Below are positions 21,410 through 59,559 of a stretch of DNA of 64,000 nucleotides, one piece after another. The stretch covers positions 2,921,501 to 2,985,500 of the forward strand of contig NC_077240.1 of NCBI RefSeq assembly GCF_947179165.1. The letters run 5' to 3'. Under the pieces are notes generated by a model. That model was given only the letters and a program-made list of their open reading frames with translations, was not told where the DNA came from and searched no databases. Position numbers and translations under genes: made by a program. Within the stretch, counting starts at the first letter, position 1; each line of letters opens with the position of its first letter. Origin of the DNA: Solanum dulcamara. Its lineage: Eukaryota > Streptophyta > Magnoliopsida > Solanales > Solanaceae.

Positions 21410-23300
21410 GATAGTATATAAATAAAAAAAGAAGAAAATCTTAGATCAAATACATATACAAGAACATATATATATATATATACTAATAATATAAAATTAC
21501 AAATGTAAGCAATTATATTAGAATTAGGTAGTTGATGGTATCAACAAGGTGCAAAACGATCCATTAGCAAAAACACAGTTGCTTCAGACATTATGTTGTC
21601 ATTTTTGCTCTCTGACATTTCTGAAGAAGAAGAAGAAGAATTCTGCCTTTTTTCACTTTCTTCCAATTTTCCCCCTGTTTTCTTCTTTTTTAACAAGAAA
21701 AGGCTTTTGGCTCTCACCTTTTCACTTATTTTTGTGATCTCACAAACCCATGCATCAACTACTGCTGCCATTTCCTTTCTTGGAGAACAAAATTCCACTC
21801 TTTTGATTTTGTATTCTTCAAAATATATATAACTCAGATATGAAATTGAAAAGGGAAAAAGGTTCTACTTTATATATATAGTATGAAATCACTGGGGTGG
21901 GGTGGTCCAAGTGGAATTACAAGGAAATAAAAAATATTCTATACGCACATTTCCTCGGTTCATACCTTTTATTGAGACAAGTGGATTGAAAATTTATATT
22001 TCTTTCTTTAAATTTTGATTTATAGAATTATTTAAATATTTATATCAATGGAGAGATAGCAGATACTTAATGGTACAACCTTAATTTGAACACCAACACT
22101 ATAAAAAAAGAAGATCGATACTTATATATATTGCAATTTCTTCTCATTAAAAATATTTTGAGAATTATTTAAAAGTAGGGAAATGATAAACATGGAAGAA
22201 ATTGAGAAAAGTATAAATAAACTGACAAGTTTGGACCACAAAATAAATTCAAAAAATCTACTTTGTATTACTACGTAGAAAGTTCTAAATAATTGACAAA
22301 ACACTGTTCAATTTCTACGGGCGGTGCTGCTGGTAAAGGCCTTCAACCACGTGATTGGTCGCCTTTAATTCTTCTTGTTTTTTTTTTTTTTTGTTGAATT
22401 AAACCTATTTATTTGAATCTTGAAAAATAAAAAAAATAAAAAAATCTTTGACTACATTATTACAATGAAGTATACAATGTTTGATTGGAGCACTTAATGA
22501 ATTATTGATATTGATATTAAGTTCTAATTAAAGTACTGATAATTCTATAATAAAAATAAGTAATAAAATCTTTTATTACATTATTACAGTGAAATATAGA
22601 GTGTTTGATTGGAACACTTAATGAATAATTGATCTCGATATTCAGTTCTAATTAAATTACGAATAATTCTATTAAAAACAGTAATTTGATGCATAAAATA
22701 TTTTGTGTCGGATAATTCTATTACAAAAATAGTAATTTGATGCATAAAATATTTTGTGTCAGCTGCAAAGTAACATATAAGAAAGATATTTAGCTGGGTG
22801 ATCAATTTCCAACAATCCTCTTCATAAATGTTTTATTTTTTTAAAATCAAATTCCCTTTCAAAGCTCTTGATGCTTGAAAGTAGTAAATTTCTTTTTTCA
22901 TTGTTTGGAAATAGTAAACTTAAAAGTTTTTTTATTTTTTATAATAAGAATAGAAGTGAATAAAAAGTCAATTTCAATCAAAAAGGATTATTCAGATAGT
23001 AAATATTTTCTATTTTAAATTTTAAAATTGTAAGAAAAGAAGTAGAGCTCACAAGAAGAAGAAGAACCAATCCTAATTTAATAATTGTGTATGATCTTAT
23101 CCAAAGCTTATTCCAATAATGTTATCTAAAATCATTGCATTCCAACTCATAACAAAGAGTGCTGACAGAGGTGACTTTCCAGACTTGATTGCTATATATG
23201 ACCTTTTCTAATTATCTATTTGCCTAACTTTTTATTTTAATTTTTGTTTTTTTAATTTATTTTTATCTATTTGCCTAACACTTGCTGAGTTGTGATGATA
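21410..23300. repeat. Segmental tandem duplication, unit B
   Basis: Second copy of the unit at 19560-21340, holding the second RFAPC gene, its promoter and the same downstream landmarks in the same order. The middle contains a local direct repeat, CATAAAATATTTTGTGTC, at about 22692 and 22743. Confidence 0.75.
21541..21771 (-). CDS. Small conserved protein, C-terminal RFAPC, copy 2
   Basis: Single-exon 76-aa paralogue of the gene at 19690-19917, opening MAAVVDAWVCEITKISEKVR and ending VFLLMDRFAPC. The frame is open further upstream to a GTG at 21798, but the shared ATG at 21771 is preferred because the first copy has no ATG in the equivalent upstream position. The Ser run is one residue longer and GGKLEESE replaces VEKMDEST in the middle. 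A TATATATATAG-like TATA box lies near 21870. The function is unknown. The pair forms a tandem duplicate, so shared or divided expression is likely but cannot be read here. Confidence 0.75.
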   Translation of the reverse strand: MAAVVDAWVCEITKISEKVRAKSLFLLKKKKTGGKLEESEKRQNSSSSSSEMSESKNDNIMSEATVFLLMDRFAPC

Positions 23301-23806
23301 AGAAACTTCCATTATTTATATTAATGAATAAAAAGCAACTCATATTTCGAGCACTGTACCATTATTAGAGAAAAATATTGTTTTATTGATTTGGATAAGA
23401 ACTAAGTACTCACCCTCTTCAATTTATTTTTCGATTTTTATTTAACACGGAATTTAAGAAAATAATATTTTTTTTTGAATCTTATGATCTTAAACTAAAT
23501 ATATATGTAGAATGTATCAAAATGTCATTTAATCTTTATCATGTAGAAAATTGAAATCAAAGAGTTATCAACAAAGAAAATAGATAATTTTTATAAAACA
23601 AACAAAAAAAGACACAAGACAAATAATTGAAATGAGGAGATTAGTATTTAAGATAACTATCCAAAACGTGGAAAAAAAACACAAGTAGTTTGTAAAATGT
23701 TTAGTTTTAAAACATTATGGAATATGAGTAAATACTAATACTAACATAAATTGTTGGAAGAGAAAATTTCTAGCTTGAATAAAAAGATTGGAAACATGGC
23801 ATCAAC

Positions 23807-23879
23807 GGGGGTGTAGCTCATATGGTAGAGCGCTCGCTTCGCATGCGAGAGGCACGGGGTTCGATTCCCCGCACCTCCA
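23807..23879 (+). tRNA. tRNA-Ala (anticodon CGC)
   Basis: A 73-nt cloverleaf. The acceptor stem GGGGGTG pairs with CACCTCC (one G-T), followed by discriminator A. The A-box is TAGCTCATATGG. The anticodon arm CTCGC-TTCGCAT-GCGAG gives anticodon CGC (23840-23842). The B-box is a perfect GGTTCGATTCC. There is no intron. A T6 run at 23886-23891 is a Pol III terminator. Confidence 0.96.
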
Positions 23880-26194
23880 CAACGACTTTTTTAAAACAAG
23901 CGACGTACATTTTCATATCGTCATCAAAAGAACAGTCCTCATTATGATACAATTAAAGTCAATTTTAGTATTATATTTGGCAAAAGTACAGGTAAGGTCC
24001 TCATACATTTTACACTCCCAATAATTCATTTATGAGATTACACTGGACAGTGGTGTATTTATATACTAAAAACGGAACACGTGAATTCGTAATCTCTTTA
24101 TAAATTTATATATTTTATATATATATTTTCTAAAATTGATATAATATTATTTGCTTACGAGAAGATTACTATCCATTACAAAACAAAAAATTACGTTCAA
24201 CTTCCCCTTGATATTTTTTTTTCTCCTTTCGTTTTAGTAGTGCACCCATATTTTAAAAATCCTAAATTACATTGGATATATAATTGTTGTACAAAACTTT
24301 AACTTAACCAAGATGGGTGACCCATACCCTCTTAATATCAGCAAGAACCACTTCAGTGGTTGAATTGGAGTCATTTGAGTAAATGGGTTCAGCAGCTACA
24401 ACTTGAGCCTTGTTTTACATGACTAACTTGGCATACTCATAAATATCACAACCCTAACATTCCTCTTCTTGTCTTTATTTTCCCTTCTAAACTTTTACAA
24501 CCTCACATCAGAAAAGAGAAAAGAGAATTCTACTAGATATTTTGTTTCTTTTTATTCAAATATCACTGTTCACATATATCGTTGAGTGTGATGGAAAGAT
24601 ATATGACAGAAAAGTGCGTCTTTTTTTTTTCTTTCTCAAGTTAGTACATATCTCACATATTTCCAATTCCATATACAGATTCACAAATATCTGTGTGCAT
24701 TAACCCCGGTATCCCCAAGTAATATCTATTAAGCACCTCGTGTAGTTAGGTAAATTTTATTTTAGAGGAAAGGAGGGAGGAGAATTTTTGACTTGTAGTA
24801 AATATTTACAAAACTTGCAAATCTGAGCTACTGTAATTTGTGACTATAATCTTTTTTGACAACAAACTATGAGCTGCTGAATATGAACATGATTTATATC
24901 ACTCAACTTCCAAGTTGTTGCCTTCATATTATTCCTCTTGATTGCTAGTATGCCTTCCCCCCAAAGAAGCAACTTTGTGTCCACTAGACCCAAGCATCGG
25001 AGACTATAAAAAATGCATTTAATCCTTTCCTATCTTATCCCTGTGAGCATCCAGTGGCCAATTGACAGTATGGTTGAGAGATGGATGATGGTGGCAGGCA
25101 CAGATCATGTCCGGTCCAGCCAATTGCTCCAACATGGTTGTGTAGCAATATCCCTTGAACGTGTGAACATTTACAAGATACCAAGTGCTTCATGGTAAAG
25201 CCAGACCCCAACTAGCAACAGCAGGAGCTAACAAGGTACCCACAGTCCCACATTGGATCCCTCACTGCCTCGGTTAAAAGTCAAATTTCTCATGACATTA
25301 GCCAACCCCCATCAAAGTCTATAAGAAGCTGTTGTAACTGCACATTGCTTCGTCAGCATCAAATAGGAAGCCATCAATAGACCTATCAAACAAATAAACA
25401 AGAGGTAGGCTCAGCACAAAAACTCTGACACAAAACAATTGAAGAGTAATGTAATTAAGCAAGTCTTAAAGAGCCTTAATACATTTGAAATAAAGCTAAC
25501 ACCTACATGTTGAAAGGTCATTCCACACAGTTCCACAAGATATTCCAATATTTACTCACTGATATACGCTACACAATTATGCAAAGGAATCCTTACGAGA
25601 ATCCCCACGGCTCGACATCCAGATTTTCATTTACCAGAGGATACTTTGAAAAGGTCATTATTGCCAATTAGTGGATATGGATGGATCATGCTACCCTTAG
25701 AAGCTCATTATATTGTCTTCCAACTGTGTTTGAACCATGATCACAGTGCTGCCAAGTGTAGATTTGAAGTTCCAGTATTGCATATGCAGATCCGAATAAG
25801 GAACATGCAGCGGTTTCTCAAAAGGCATCATAAAGGAAGAACAGGCAGCTGGAGAAGACGAGAGCACTCTACCTACAGCCTTCAAGTTGGATCCTCAATT
25901 CGCTAGCACTGCATCAGAAAACTACCAATCCTCCTAGTTACAAGGAGATCCAGGTTGTATAAACAAGATTATCTATTTATGCCTAGAAAAAGCATTAAAC
26001 AAGATTAATAGAACATTTCTCACCTATATTTGCTTGCCAATTGCCAAGTCTCTTGAAATGAGGAAGTCAAAGTTCCAACATGCATCTTGTGGTTCAGGAG
26101 ACTAAGCTCCAATTTACCTCGGAGCTTCTTCAATGTATCACAGAATATTATGAAAAGAGCTCTCGTGTTGAAAAAAAGAATAATCTTCACCAGC
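23880..26194. other. Intergenic / SMG1 3' flank
   Basis: The part next to 26195 is probably SMG1 3' UTR. A very weak resemblance to the shared LINE/SINE tail is seen at 23982-24050 (AGGTAAGGTCCTCATACATT, GAGATTACACTGGA). I see no further gene. Confidence 0.45.
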
Positions 26195-51467
<25,273 letters not shown>

Positions 51468-52313
51468 TATCTCTTATTCTGATGATGAATTCTTCATTGT
51501 CTTCTTCGGTCACTTCTTGAATTTCCGTTTATCGCCGTTCACCGGCGACCGAGCTCAAACAATTTCAAGAAACGTCGTAATTATCAATGTATAAATGCAC
51601 CACTCCGGCCTCTAAAGTTTTTTCTTATTCATATTACGCCCCACAACTTTTCCTTTTATGCATTTAGAAGTTTCATAGTAGTAGTAGAATATTTGGAGAA
51701 AATGACGAAAATGGTCTATTATGTTTGGGGTAGATTCAGAATGGTTCTTCCTATGTGACTATGTAATTGTTTTATTTTGGCAAAATACATTAATAGGCTA
51801 ATAGCCTTTAAATTTGCTAATAAATTTTATTTAAATATTTAAACTATAATTTATTTTGATTGAGCACATGATAAAGTATTTATATTAGATACTTTCGACT
51901 TAAAAACTTGTGTTTATATTCTCAAGCACAAATTACATAGATAAGTCAATAAATTAAGATTTGTCACCTCATTTAAGTATGCGCATTAGCTTCAACAAGT
52001 CGTAAAACTTCATGCTTATTCCAATTGATGTTGATGTGAATAATTAAAGAAAGAGAGAAATATTTTATGTAATTAACTTATCTACTTAATAGACATTGAA
52101 AATACACGCATAGTATTTTTCAAAAAATGAGTCAGGAGCATCTAATAGAACCACTTTATCCTATGTTTAGTGTTCATATGGTCAATTGAATAATGTCATA
52201 GTTAAAATGCCTAAATGAAATTTACTACGAGGATTGTTTATGTATTTGAATTCATCGGTGATCTTTTAAAGTTGTCATTAACTTCACCTAGATACCTTAA
52301 CTAAGCTTTATTC
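51468..52313. other. SMG1 5' flank
   Basis: SMG1 promoter and leader region. No clear TATA box is seen close to the ATG at 51467. Nothing else is recognised. Confidence 0.4.
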
Positions 52314-53218
52314 ATTTTAGACACCTCATGTTAGGCCTTGACCGTGCGTAAAAGGCTTATTTAGCCAATTTTTAGTGTTTTTTTTTTGTTCTTCTTCTTC
52401 CCCCTTTTCATCCACCATTTTCCCAAAAGCTTAAACTTCAACCATGGTGAATGAAGATAGTTGCAACAAAATGATGTAAAACGATGAAAAACGTTTTAAA
52501 AATTTAGGAATAGATCCATTTCAAGATTTAAATATTGAAAAGATTTGATAATTTTAATTTTAGATAAAATGTGATGGTAGAATAGAGGGAGGGAGAGAGA
52601 AAGAGAGTGGCGGCGGCGATGGATCTCCATTTTTTCCAGTGAACATGGTGGTAATGATATTTTCAAGATCTGAAAAAATAAAGAAAATGGTGATTGAAAA
52701 ATATATTTAACTCACAAATAATTTTTAAGTAAAGAATTTTAAAAATAAAAGAATAAACCAAACCAAAAAAAAAAAGCAGTCGTCGGAATTGTTTGGGATT
52801 ACTTTGGAATTTTTCTGCTAAATGGGTTATCTTGGAGAAGCCGTCGGAATTATTTGGGATTACTTTGAGATTTTTCTGCTAAATGGGTTGTCTTGGAGAA
52901 GACAATCAGTAGGAAAGGGAGAGGGGGGAGGGGAAGGGGGTGCTTCTGCAAAAAAAAAATTAATTTGGTCAAATCTCTTTTTTGAAAATTATTTGGACAA
53001 AAATATCAAGTGTCATGAATTTATTTGCCCTTTTTTTAATTTTTAGTTAAAATTCATTATTTAATAATTATTTTGGATACAAATAACAAATGTCGGTCAT
53101 TTAATTCGTTACTTTACACGTCATTCACAAGTGTAACACACACATATTATATATTTTGGTTGATTGTGCAAAAAGTGTCAAAATGACAATGCGGGATCTG
53201 ACATGAGGTGTCTAAAAT
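52314..53218. mobile_element. Possible 905-bp inverted-repeat element
   Basis: A perfect 18-bp inverted repeat, ATTTTAGACACCTCATGT, at 52314-52331 and 53201-53218 (reverse complement) bounds the segment. The arms diverge quickly inside. No transposase frame is present and the target duplication is unclear, so this is a tentative non-autonomous TIR element. Confidence 0.5.
52780..52901 (+). repeat. 61-bp tandem duplication
   Basis: Two units (52780-52840, 52841-52901) both carry CGTCGGAATT, a TTTGGGATTACTTTG-like run and TTTTTCTGCTAAATGGGTT. A few substitutions separate them. Confidence 0.85.
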
Positions 53219-54179
53219 TAATAAAATTTAATTAAAATATCCTTTTAAGGGCCCTATTAATTTTCATATAATACACGCCAAGTCGCTAACCATATATGAT
53301 CCTACAAAAGCGTGTGTTCATCAGCTCCTTCTATAAGTGTAATCAATAATGTGTAAAAACAAATTGTAAATGGAAAGATTTATTAAACTTAAAATCGTTA
53401 TAAAAAGCATAAACATGGATAATATGGAACAGTAAATCTCATCGGAATATAGACATATATATAGCTTTTATATGTATGACGATGCATTCATGAGTGGAAT
53501 ATGCAATTTACTGATAACTCACAAGTCACAGTCTATAAATTTGCTCTGACCTTTGACCTTATTGTGCACTGATAAGCGAAAAACCATGATTTATTATCAA
53601 AATAATTCAAATTAAATCCATACATATTTATAAATCCTATTGGCCTCTTTCTATTTCCATTTATTTAGTTTTCGATAGCAAAATCAGTAGCGTTGTGTGA
53701 CTAAATAATTTGAAGATAAAAATCTACATTTAAAGATAAACGTTAACCTGAAACTTGAGTTCGAGTATAACCCTAATGCATCATACTGTCACCCATTAAT
53801 GAAATTAGGGAAGAATCCTAAACTTGCCTCAGAGACAAGATAATGAGTGCATAAGCGCCTCCTTTCTCTGGAGAAACGTTATGCTATTCATTCATGATTG
53901 TGAAATTCTTGCTCTTGGTAATCAAAAATGCTTATTGTTGGTGAGGCGTTAAGGAACCTAACTTGCAGAACAATGAACAAAATGGAAAGATGAAGAGAAT
54001 TCATGTGTTCTTTAGAAGGGGGTTGTTTAATGTTTTGCTTCAAACTTGTGCTAGCCGTTTGATTCAATTTACCTTTTCTAGCAATTTTCTCTATACTCTC
54101 TCCTCTCTATCTCCCTTGCTCGCCTCCTCATTTCTCTCTGAATACAAATAATATCAGTCAAATGATAAAAATATTAACA

Positions 54180-55080
54180 ATCAATGATACAACTACAAAT
54201 GATAACTTTCAACAATACAGATCATTTTCAATGATACAAAATACAAATACACGTGACAACAGACGGATACAATACACACAACGCAGTAAGTAAATACAAA
54301 TATAAATACAAAGAAAAAAGGCTTAAATATGTCATCAAACTTTGAAAAAAGACTTATTTATGTCATCACTTAAAAGTTTGGCTAATCTATACCATTAAAG
54401 GAGGTTAAAGTTTTAAAACTTCAAAGAAGTTTTAAGTGTGTCTTGTTGAAATCGGTTGAATTCGAACTTAAAAGATATTTGATTTTGATATCTAGCTCAG
54501 AGGGATGCTACTATTGAAATTTAAGGTGATTTCGTGAAAAATTGAAAAAGCTGAAAATTAGGAGTTATTGTTCCTCTTCTTATGTTCTTGGTGTTCTTGA
54601 AGAGGAAGAAACAAAAAGAGTACATTTGATTCAAAACTCTAATAAAAAAAGTGTTAAAAGTTGCTTAGGAGGTTTTGCGAAACCAGAGTTAAAAAATAAT
54701 GACATAACCTTTTCTCAAACGGCAATGGCATAGATGAGCCAAACTTTTAACGGATGACATAAATGAGCCTTTTCTCAAAGTTCGATGACATATTTGAGCC
54801 TAAATACAAATACACACGGCAACATATGAATGCTTTCTTTTAGTGATACAAACACACAAGGCAGATGCATACAAATACATATGAATACAAATGCAATTTG
54901 TTACCAAATACAACATTGATACAAATTGTATTTCGTTAATACACTTGAACTTGGACAACATTGATACAATTGTATTCGCTTATACAAATTGTATTTGCTA
55001 ATGCAATTGTATTCATTGATACATATACTACTAGTTACATATATATACAATTACCCAACAAATATACAAATACAATGTAC
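54180..55080. repeat. ATACAAATAC-rich degenerate repeat on both sides of the TIR element
   Basis: Many short degenerate copies of GATACAAATAC and of a palindrome-like TACAAATTGTA occur at 54180-54318 and again at 54802-55080. The TIR element at 54319-54801 sits inside this run and was probably inserted into it. Confidence 0.55.
54319..54801. mobile_element. 483-bp TIR element (MITE-like)
   Basis: Terminal inverted repeats of about 75 bp: the left arm at 54319-54392 begins AGGCTTAAATATGTCATCAA, and the right arm at 54728-54801 read in reverse begins AGGCTCAAATATGTCATCGA. Both continue through AAAAGTTTGGCT. No transposase is encoded. The flanks are themselves ATACAAATAC-rich, so the target duplication cannot be read safely. 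Confidence 0.8.
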
Positions 55081-55199
55081 CTCTCTCTACCCCCTCTCTT
55101 GCTCACCTCTCTCCTCCTCCTCCCTCTCACTTATCTCTTTCCTCCTTCTAACATGCAGCTACAAATCGTAATTAAGCAAACTATAACTAAGTAGTCTGA

Positions 55200-55955
55200 T
55201 TATATTTCTAATCTTATTTATTTTTGAAATTTCCTCAACAAATATGATAAAAATTACATGTGGTTGATAAAATACTGCATACTGCTCTCTGTTTGTTTCT
55301 TTAATTTTATATGGATACAAAAATTACAAACTTCAAGTTATTAAAGGGATTGAATAGTAGGTACCAAGTACTTGATTAGAACTGGGACTTAGCCTCAGGC
55401 CTAACCATTTGGTTAGTTACCTGGTAGATTGTTGAAGTGACCACATCTAGAAACTGGTGCAAATAAATTGTTCCTGTGTTAAATTGTCCAGAACACAGGC
55501 GTTAATGGTGCACTTCAATAATTCCTCAAGATGCACACTACTTTGCAAGCATTATAACAAAACACAGCAACAATTACTACTGCTACAATTTCAACTTCAG
55601 CAGCAAGTAATAAAAATTGTACCTCTCTGGGGTAGAGAGGTGGTTTCCAACTAATGCAAAAATTTCACACTTTTAGTAGGGCAATTACCAGCAATCAAAC
55701 CGCAGAAAGAAAACAGTACATAATTACATACAACTATAATTTATTGCAATGCCAATATAATTTATAATCCAAAGAGGACAAACTTCAAACAAAACCAGTA
55801 ATTCCTTCTTTTTCAATAGAGCAAAATTTCAGGCAGTTCAAATTACTAGGTTTTACAATATGATGGAAAATTCTTTAAAAACAAAAATCTCAGCGTGAAC
55901 CTATACTTGGAATTACCCGATAATCGGAAAAGGAAAAATCGAAAATTTGATGTTC
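55200..55955. other. Intergenic, DPH3 3' flank
   Basis: No gene seen. The part next to 55956 is probably DPH3 3' UTR. Confidence 0.4.
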
Positions 55956-56201
55956 TCAAGCGACAGCAACTGGCTGTTGTTTCGAGGGCTCGACGTGTTT
56001 CTTGGAATCTCCGAGGAAATCTTCGAGATTATATATAACGGTGATATAAAGGGAACAACTAGGGCATCGAGCGATCTCTTCCCCTATCTTCAGTTCTTCC
56101 TTAGTGATCTGGAACAAGTCACCGCACGGACAAGGATATGTGTAAGATTGGAGCTCATCGTTCCACTCCATGTCCTCAATCTCCACATCGTCGTAAGACA
56201 T
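55956..56201 (-). CDS. DPH3: DPH3 homologue, CSL-type zinc finger protein
   Basis: Single exon, 81 aa. DPH3 (KTI11) carries iron and donates electrons to the DPH1-DPH2 enzyme in the first step of diphthamide formation on elongation factor 2, and is also linked to Elongator and wobble-uridine modification. The four metal-binding cysteines are Cys24 and Cys26 (YPCPCGD) and Cys46 and Cys49 (ARCPSCSL), in the usual spacing. The CSL signature and the acidic start MSYDDVEIEDMEW are typical. The length is normal for plants. The start ATG at 56201 is the only sensible one. A TATA-like TTTATAAC lies about 66 bp upstream at 56267-56274. Confidence 0.96.
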   Translation of the reverse strand: MSYDDVEIEDMEWNDELQSYTYPCPCGDLFQITKEELKIGEEIARCPSCSLYITVIYNLEDFLGDSKKHVEPSKQQPVAVA

Positions 56202-56266
56202 CCTTGCTAGTTTATTTCTTTGTTTTCTTGGATATTAGGGTTTTCTGTTCGGGAATTTGGTCGAGG

Positions 56267-56274
56267 TTATAAAG
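56267..56274 (-). promoter_or_regulatory. TATA-like box of DPH3
   Basis: TTTATAAC on the minus strand, 66 bp before the ATG. This would give a leader of about 35-40 nt. Assigned from position only. Confidence 0.4.
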
Positions 56275-56397
56275 TCCGGTCGTCGAAGTTTATTGGGTTT
56301 TAAATAAAAGCCATATTGCACCTGACGTCCTTTCAATTAATTAGAGAAAATGTACAATGTGACCCTGAAACATTAGTAAATCGCCGCATCAGCGACG

Positions 56398-56421
56398 ATA
56401 TATATATATATATATATATAT
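56398..56421. repeat. (TA)12 microsatellite
   Basis: Uninterrupted TA dinucleotides just upstream of the DPH3 promoter. Confidence 0.95.
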
Positions 56422-58183
56422 CAAACAAAATTTGTTTTTCATTTAACGTTCGATATGATTTTAAATCTCTATTAATTTGAAATTATGCCGAAACCTTACT
56501 TCTTTGTGAAAGATGATTTCATCCTCCCAACTAAAAAAATAAACTTTAGTTTATAACCCACTTTATTTGGTTAAAAGTATTTTTATAATAGTAAAAATAT
56601 GTTTAACACTAAAAAAATAATATCTTTATTCTTCTTTAGATAGAGTCTGAAAATTTCTCACCCAAGTAAAATATATCGGTGAAATTGTTGTTTAATGCAT
56701 TAAAAAATTAATATATTCTTGATGGCTTGTATGAGTTCGTCACCAATCAATGGACTAGGTTCCATGACACAACTATGAACAATACTAAAGGTAAAGCTTA
56801 AAGTTAAAGGCACAATAGTTTACACGGAAAACCTCCTTGCTCAAGGGAGGAAAAAACCACGACCTATTCCACATGATTTCACAACCAATTTCACTAAAAT
56901 CAAGAGCAAGACTTTGTATTACAAACTCTTGTAACCTACACCTCGACCTCTTAATCTCTTCCTCCTTGTAACAACTCTATTACAAGATTTGAGCCTAGGT
57001 AATACCTCTATTGCCCACTATACAAATTAATTTTAGTGCAGACTTCAACAATACACCACGACTAACTCTAGCCTCCAACTAAGCAATAACTCTATTGCCC
57101 ACTATCTCAACTAACTCTAGTTGACATAGACTTTAAGCAACCCAATTAAGCTAACTCTAGTATTGACACAGAAACTCAAACTACAACATAAAAACGATCA
57201 ATTTTCTTTTATAACACATGAATTGATCTTACAATGTTTAGAAAATAAAACACATCCACACTACAAAACAACTAAGAGCTTTTCTTGAACGATTCTATCA
57301 TGTCCCTAGCCGTTGGTGATGAGGTTGTTCATCCTTGAGAGAGGAACCTTTGCGTGTGTAAATTTGGAAATGTAAAAACTAAGTTGTTTCTTGTCCAAGG
57401 ATGGATATTAACATATGGACAAAACAACCTCGTGCATTCTAATTGGTTGTTGTCCTCTGTTGTATTTTATCAACCACATCAGACACTGACAATTTTTATA
57501 ACTGGTACCCATTATGTCGTTAGCATTCCGTGTTCATAGGACCATATCCGTTTATTACGTCCCATGATTTCAAAACTTGAATATAGCAATTCTCATATAA
57601 CAAAACAAAATATAATATTTATCATCAACAAATTATAGAAAGGTAGAAATAAAGGATAATTGGTAATTGGAGGCTAATTGGGAGGAAGAAAAGTAAGGTC
57701 GGTATGTTTTCTTCTTTTTTGACATTTTTTTAACCCAATATATTAATAATAATAATAACTAAGCTTCAATTCAAATATTTATGTAAGCGTGATTGTAGCA
57801 ACTCAAGTTACCAACACAATAACGATATGTATAAGATATATATTATAATCACTGAGAAGATAAATACAACGATATGTATTATAATCACCGTGAACACAAA
57901 TACAATTAAGAAACGGAAACAACAAGAAAATTGCAACTAACAGTTCTTAAAATGAAACTAAGAATGTTAATCAAAGAGGAAGAAGATTAAAAAATACTAA
58001 GATAGATATTAGAGGATGAGAAGCTCGAACTAAGAATGAAACTCAACAATTTGCATGATCCTTCTTTCTAAACCTTAATCCCTTTTATCTAACTATTAAT
58101 TGGATTTGGATCTCAAATTTCGCTGATGATATATATCTTAGCTCGGATGTTCATTTCAAGTGCATATCCTATTTTTGCATAAC
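56422..58183. other. Intergenic, unassigned
   Basis: No gene seen. A stretch at 56800-57170 repeats CTCTATTGCCCACTAT (two copies) and CTAACTCTAG phrases and may be old LTR-element sequence, but no boundaries can be given. Confidence 0.4.
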
Positions 58184-58335
58184 AAGGTTATGAAAATCCA
58201 TAAGAAGCGACTGGGCGTATTGTATGTGCCAATTGCCATTTAATAAGCCCATGGAAACTAAGGTTATGAAAATCCACAAGAAGTGTCTGGGCGTATTGTA
58301 TGTGCCAATTGCCATTTAATAAGCCCATGGAAACT
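58184..58335 (+). repeat. 76-bp tandem duplication
   Basis: Both units begin AAGGTTATGAAAATCCA, at 58184 and 58260, and both include TGGGCGTATTGTATGTGCCA. They are almost identical. Confidence 0.92.
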
Positions 58336-59559
58336 AAAGCGATACTTCCTTATATTGTGTTTGAAGCAGTTGTTCAAATTTTTTGTAATGACCCTGAAGG
58401 TCATTTTTTGGAATTTTTGTAAAATTATCATTTTACCCCTCCCTTTAATTGCCCGAGTCATTTCTGATTGGTACAGGGTGTTGATTTTTAGAAAATCCTA
58501 TGAAAAGTCAAGTCTTTGGAAATTTTGAGTTTTCATAAGCTTTAAGTGTTCAAAAGTAGTATTTGGGGCTAGCTGAAGTTACGGATCTCGGAATGAAATT
58601 TCGTTGATTTCAACAGCTCCGGAATGTCAAAATTGGAATAGAAGAGTTTACAGAATCAGTTTTGGAGTTGTAATCAATAGTTGAGGCCTTGAGTTAAGAA
58701 TTTGAGGAATTTTAGACCAAGATTTGACTTTGATCAACTTTTGGAGTTTCGATGCTCGGAATAAAATTACGATGACTCCGTTGAATTCGGGGGATAGTTT
58801 TTGGTCTAGAAGAAGTGCTGGCTAAATTTTTAGAGGTCCCGAGCCCATTTTGGTATTTTGAAGGCCTAAGTTGATTTAGTTGCGACTTTTCGAGTTTCGG
58901 ATCAAGGAGACCTCAAATTTGAATTTTGATGGTTCCATCACTTTTGGAATGGCCAAATTAGGGTAGTAGCATTTTTGGCATGACTATCGAGGCAATCAAT
59001 ACGAGTTTGGGGCCGTTTGACGTTTTTGACTTCGAAAGTTAGCTCATGGTTGACTTTGATCAACAATCTTGAAAAACTCGCTCGGATGAAAATTTTGACA
59101 GCGCGGTTAGTTCTAAAATATCAATTTTAGTCTAGAACGACCCTTTGTTCGATTTTTTAGGCTTCCGATCTAATATCAAGGCCCGTTGTGGAATGTAGGT
59201 TAAAATGACACTTGGATGTGAGATCCATTTTTTATTAAAATGACCTCGTATGATAATTTTGAATGCTCCATTGAGTCCAAAACGTCGAATTTAGTGGGAT
59301 AGCATAGCTGGTTTATTTTTATCAGAATCCAAACGAATCTCGAGCACCCCGTTGGGGATTTTGGACTTTTCCAAAATCAAATATTGCAGCAAAAATCTGG
59401 TGCAAAGGCAAACCCGTTTTTGGGTTTTTCACTCAACTTTAAAACCCTATAACTTGAGTTCTAGAGCTCCATTTTGGGTGATTCGAAGCCTAGTGTATTC
59501 GGGAAGTTTGTGGTTATGTATTGGAGTGTTTAGGGACTGCTAGGTACTCTTCTTTGAGG

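Noticed and set aside
23982..24058. Possible ancient TS-type SINE tail
   Set aside because: Similarity too weak and no TTG tail or target duplication; mentioned only within the flank entry.
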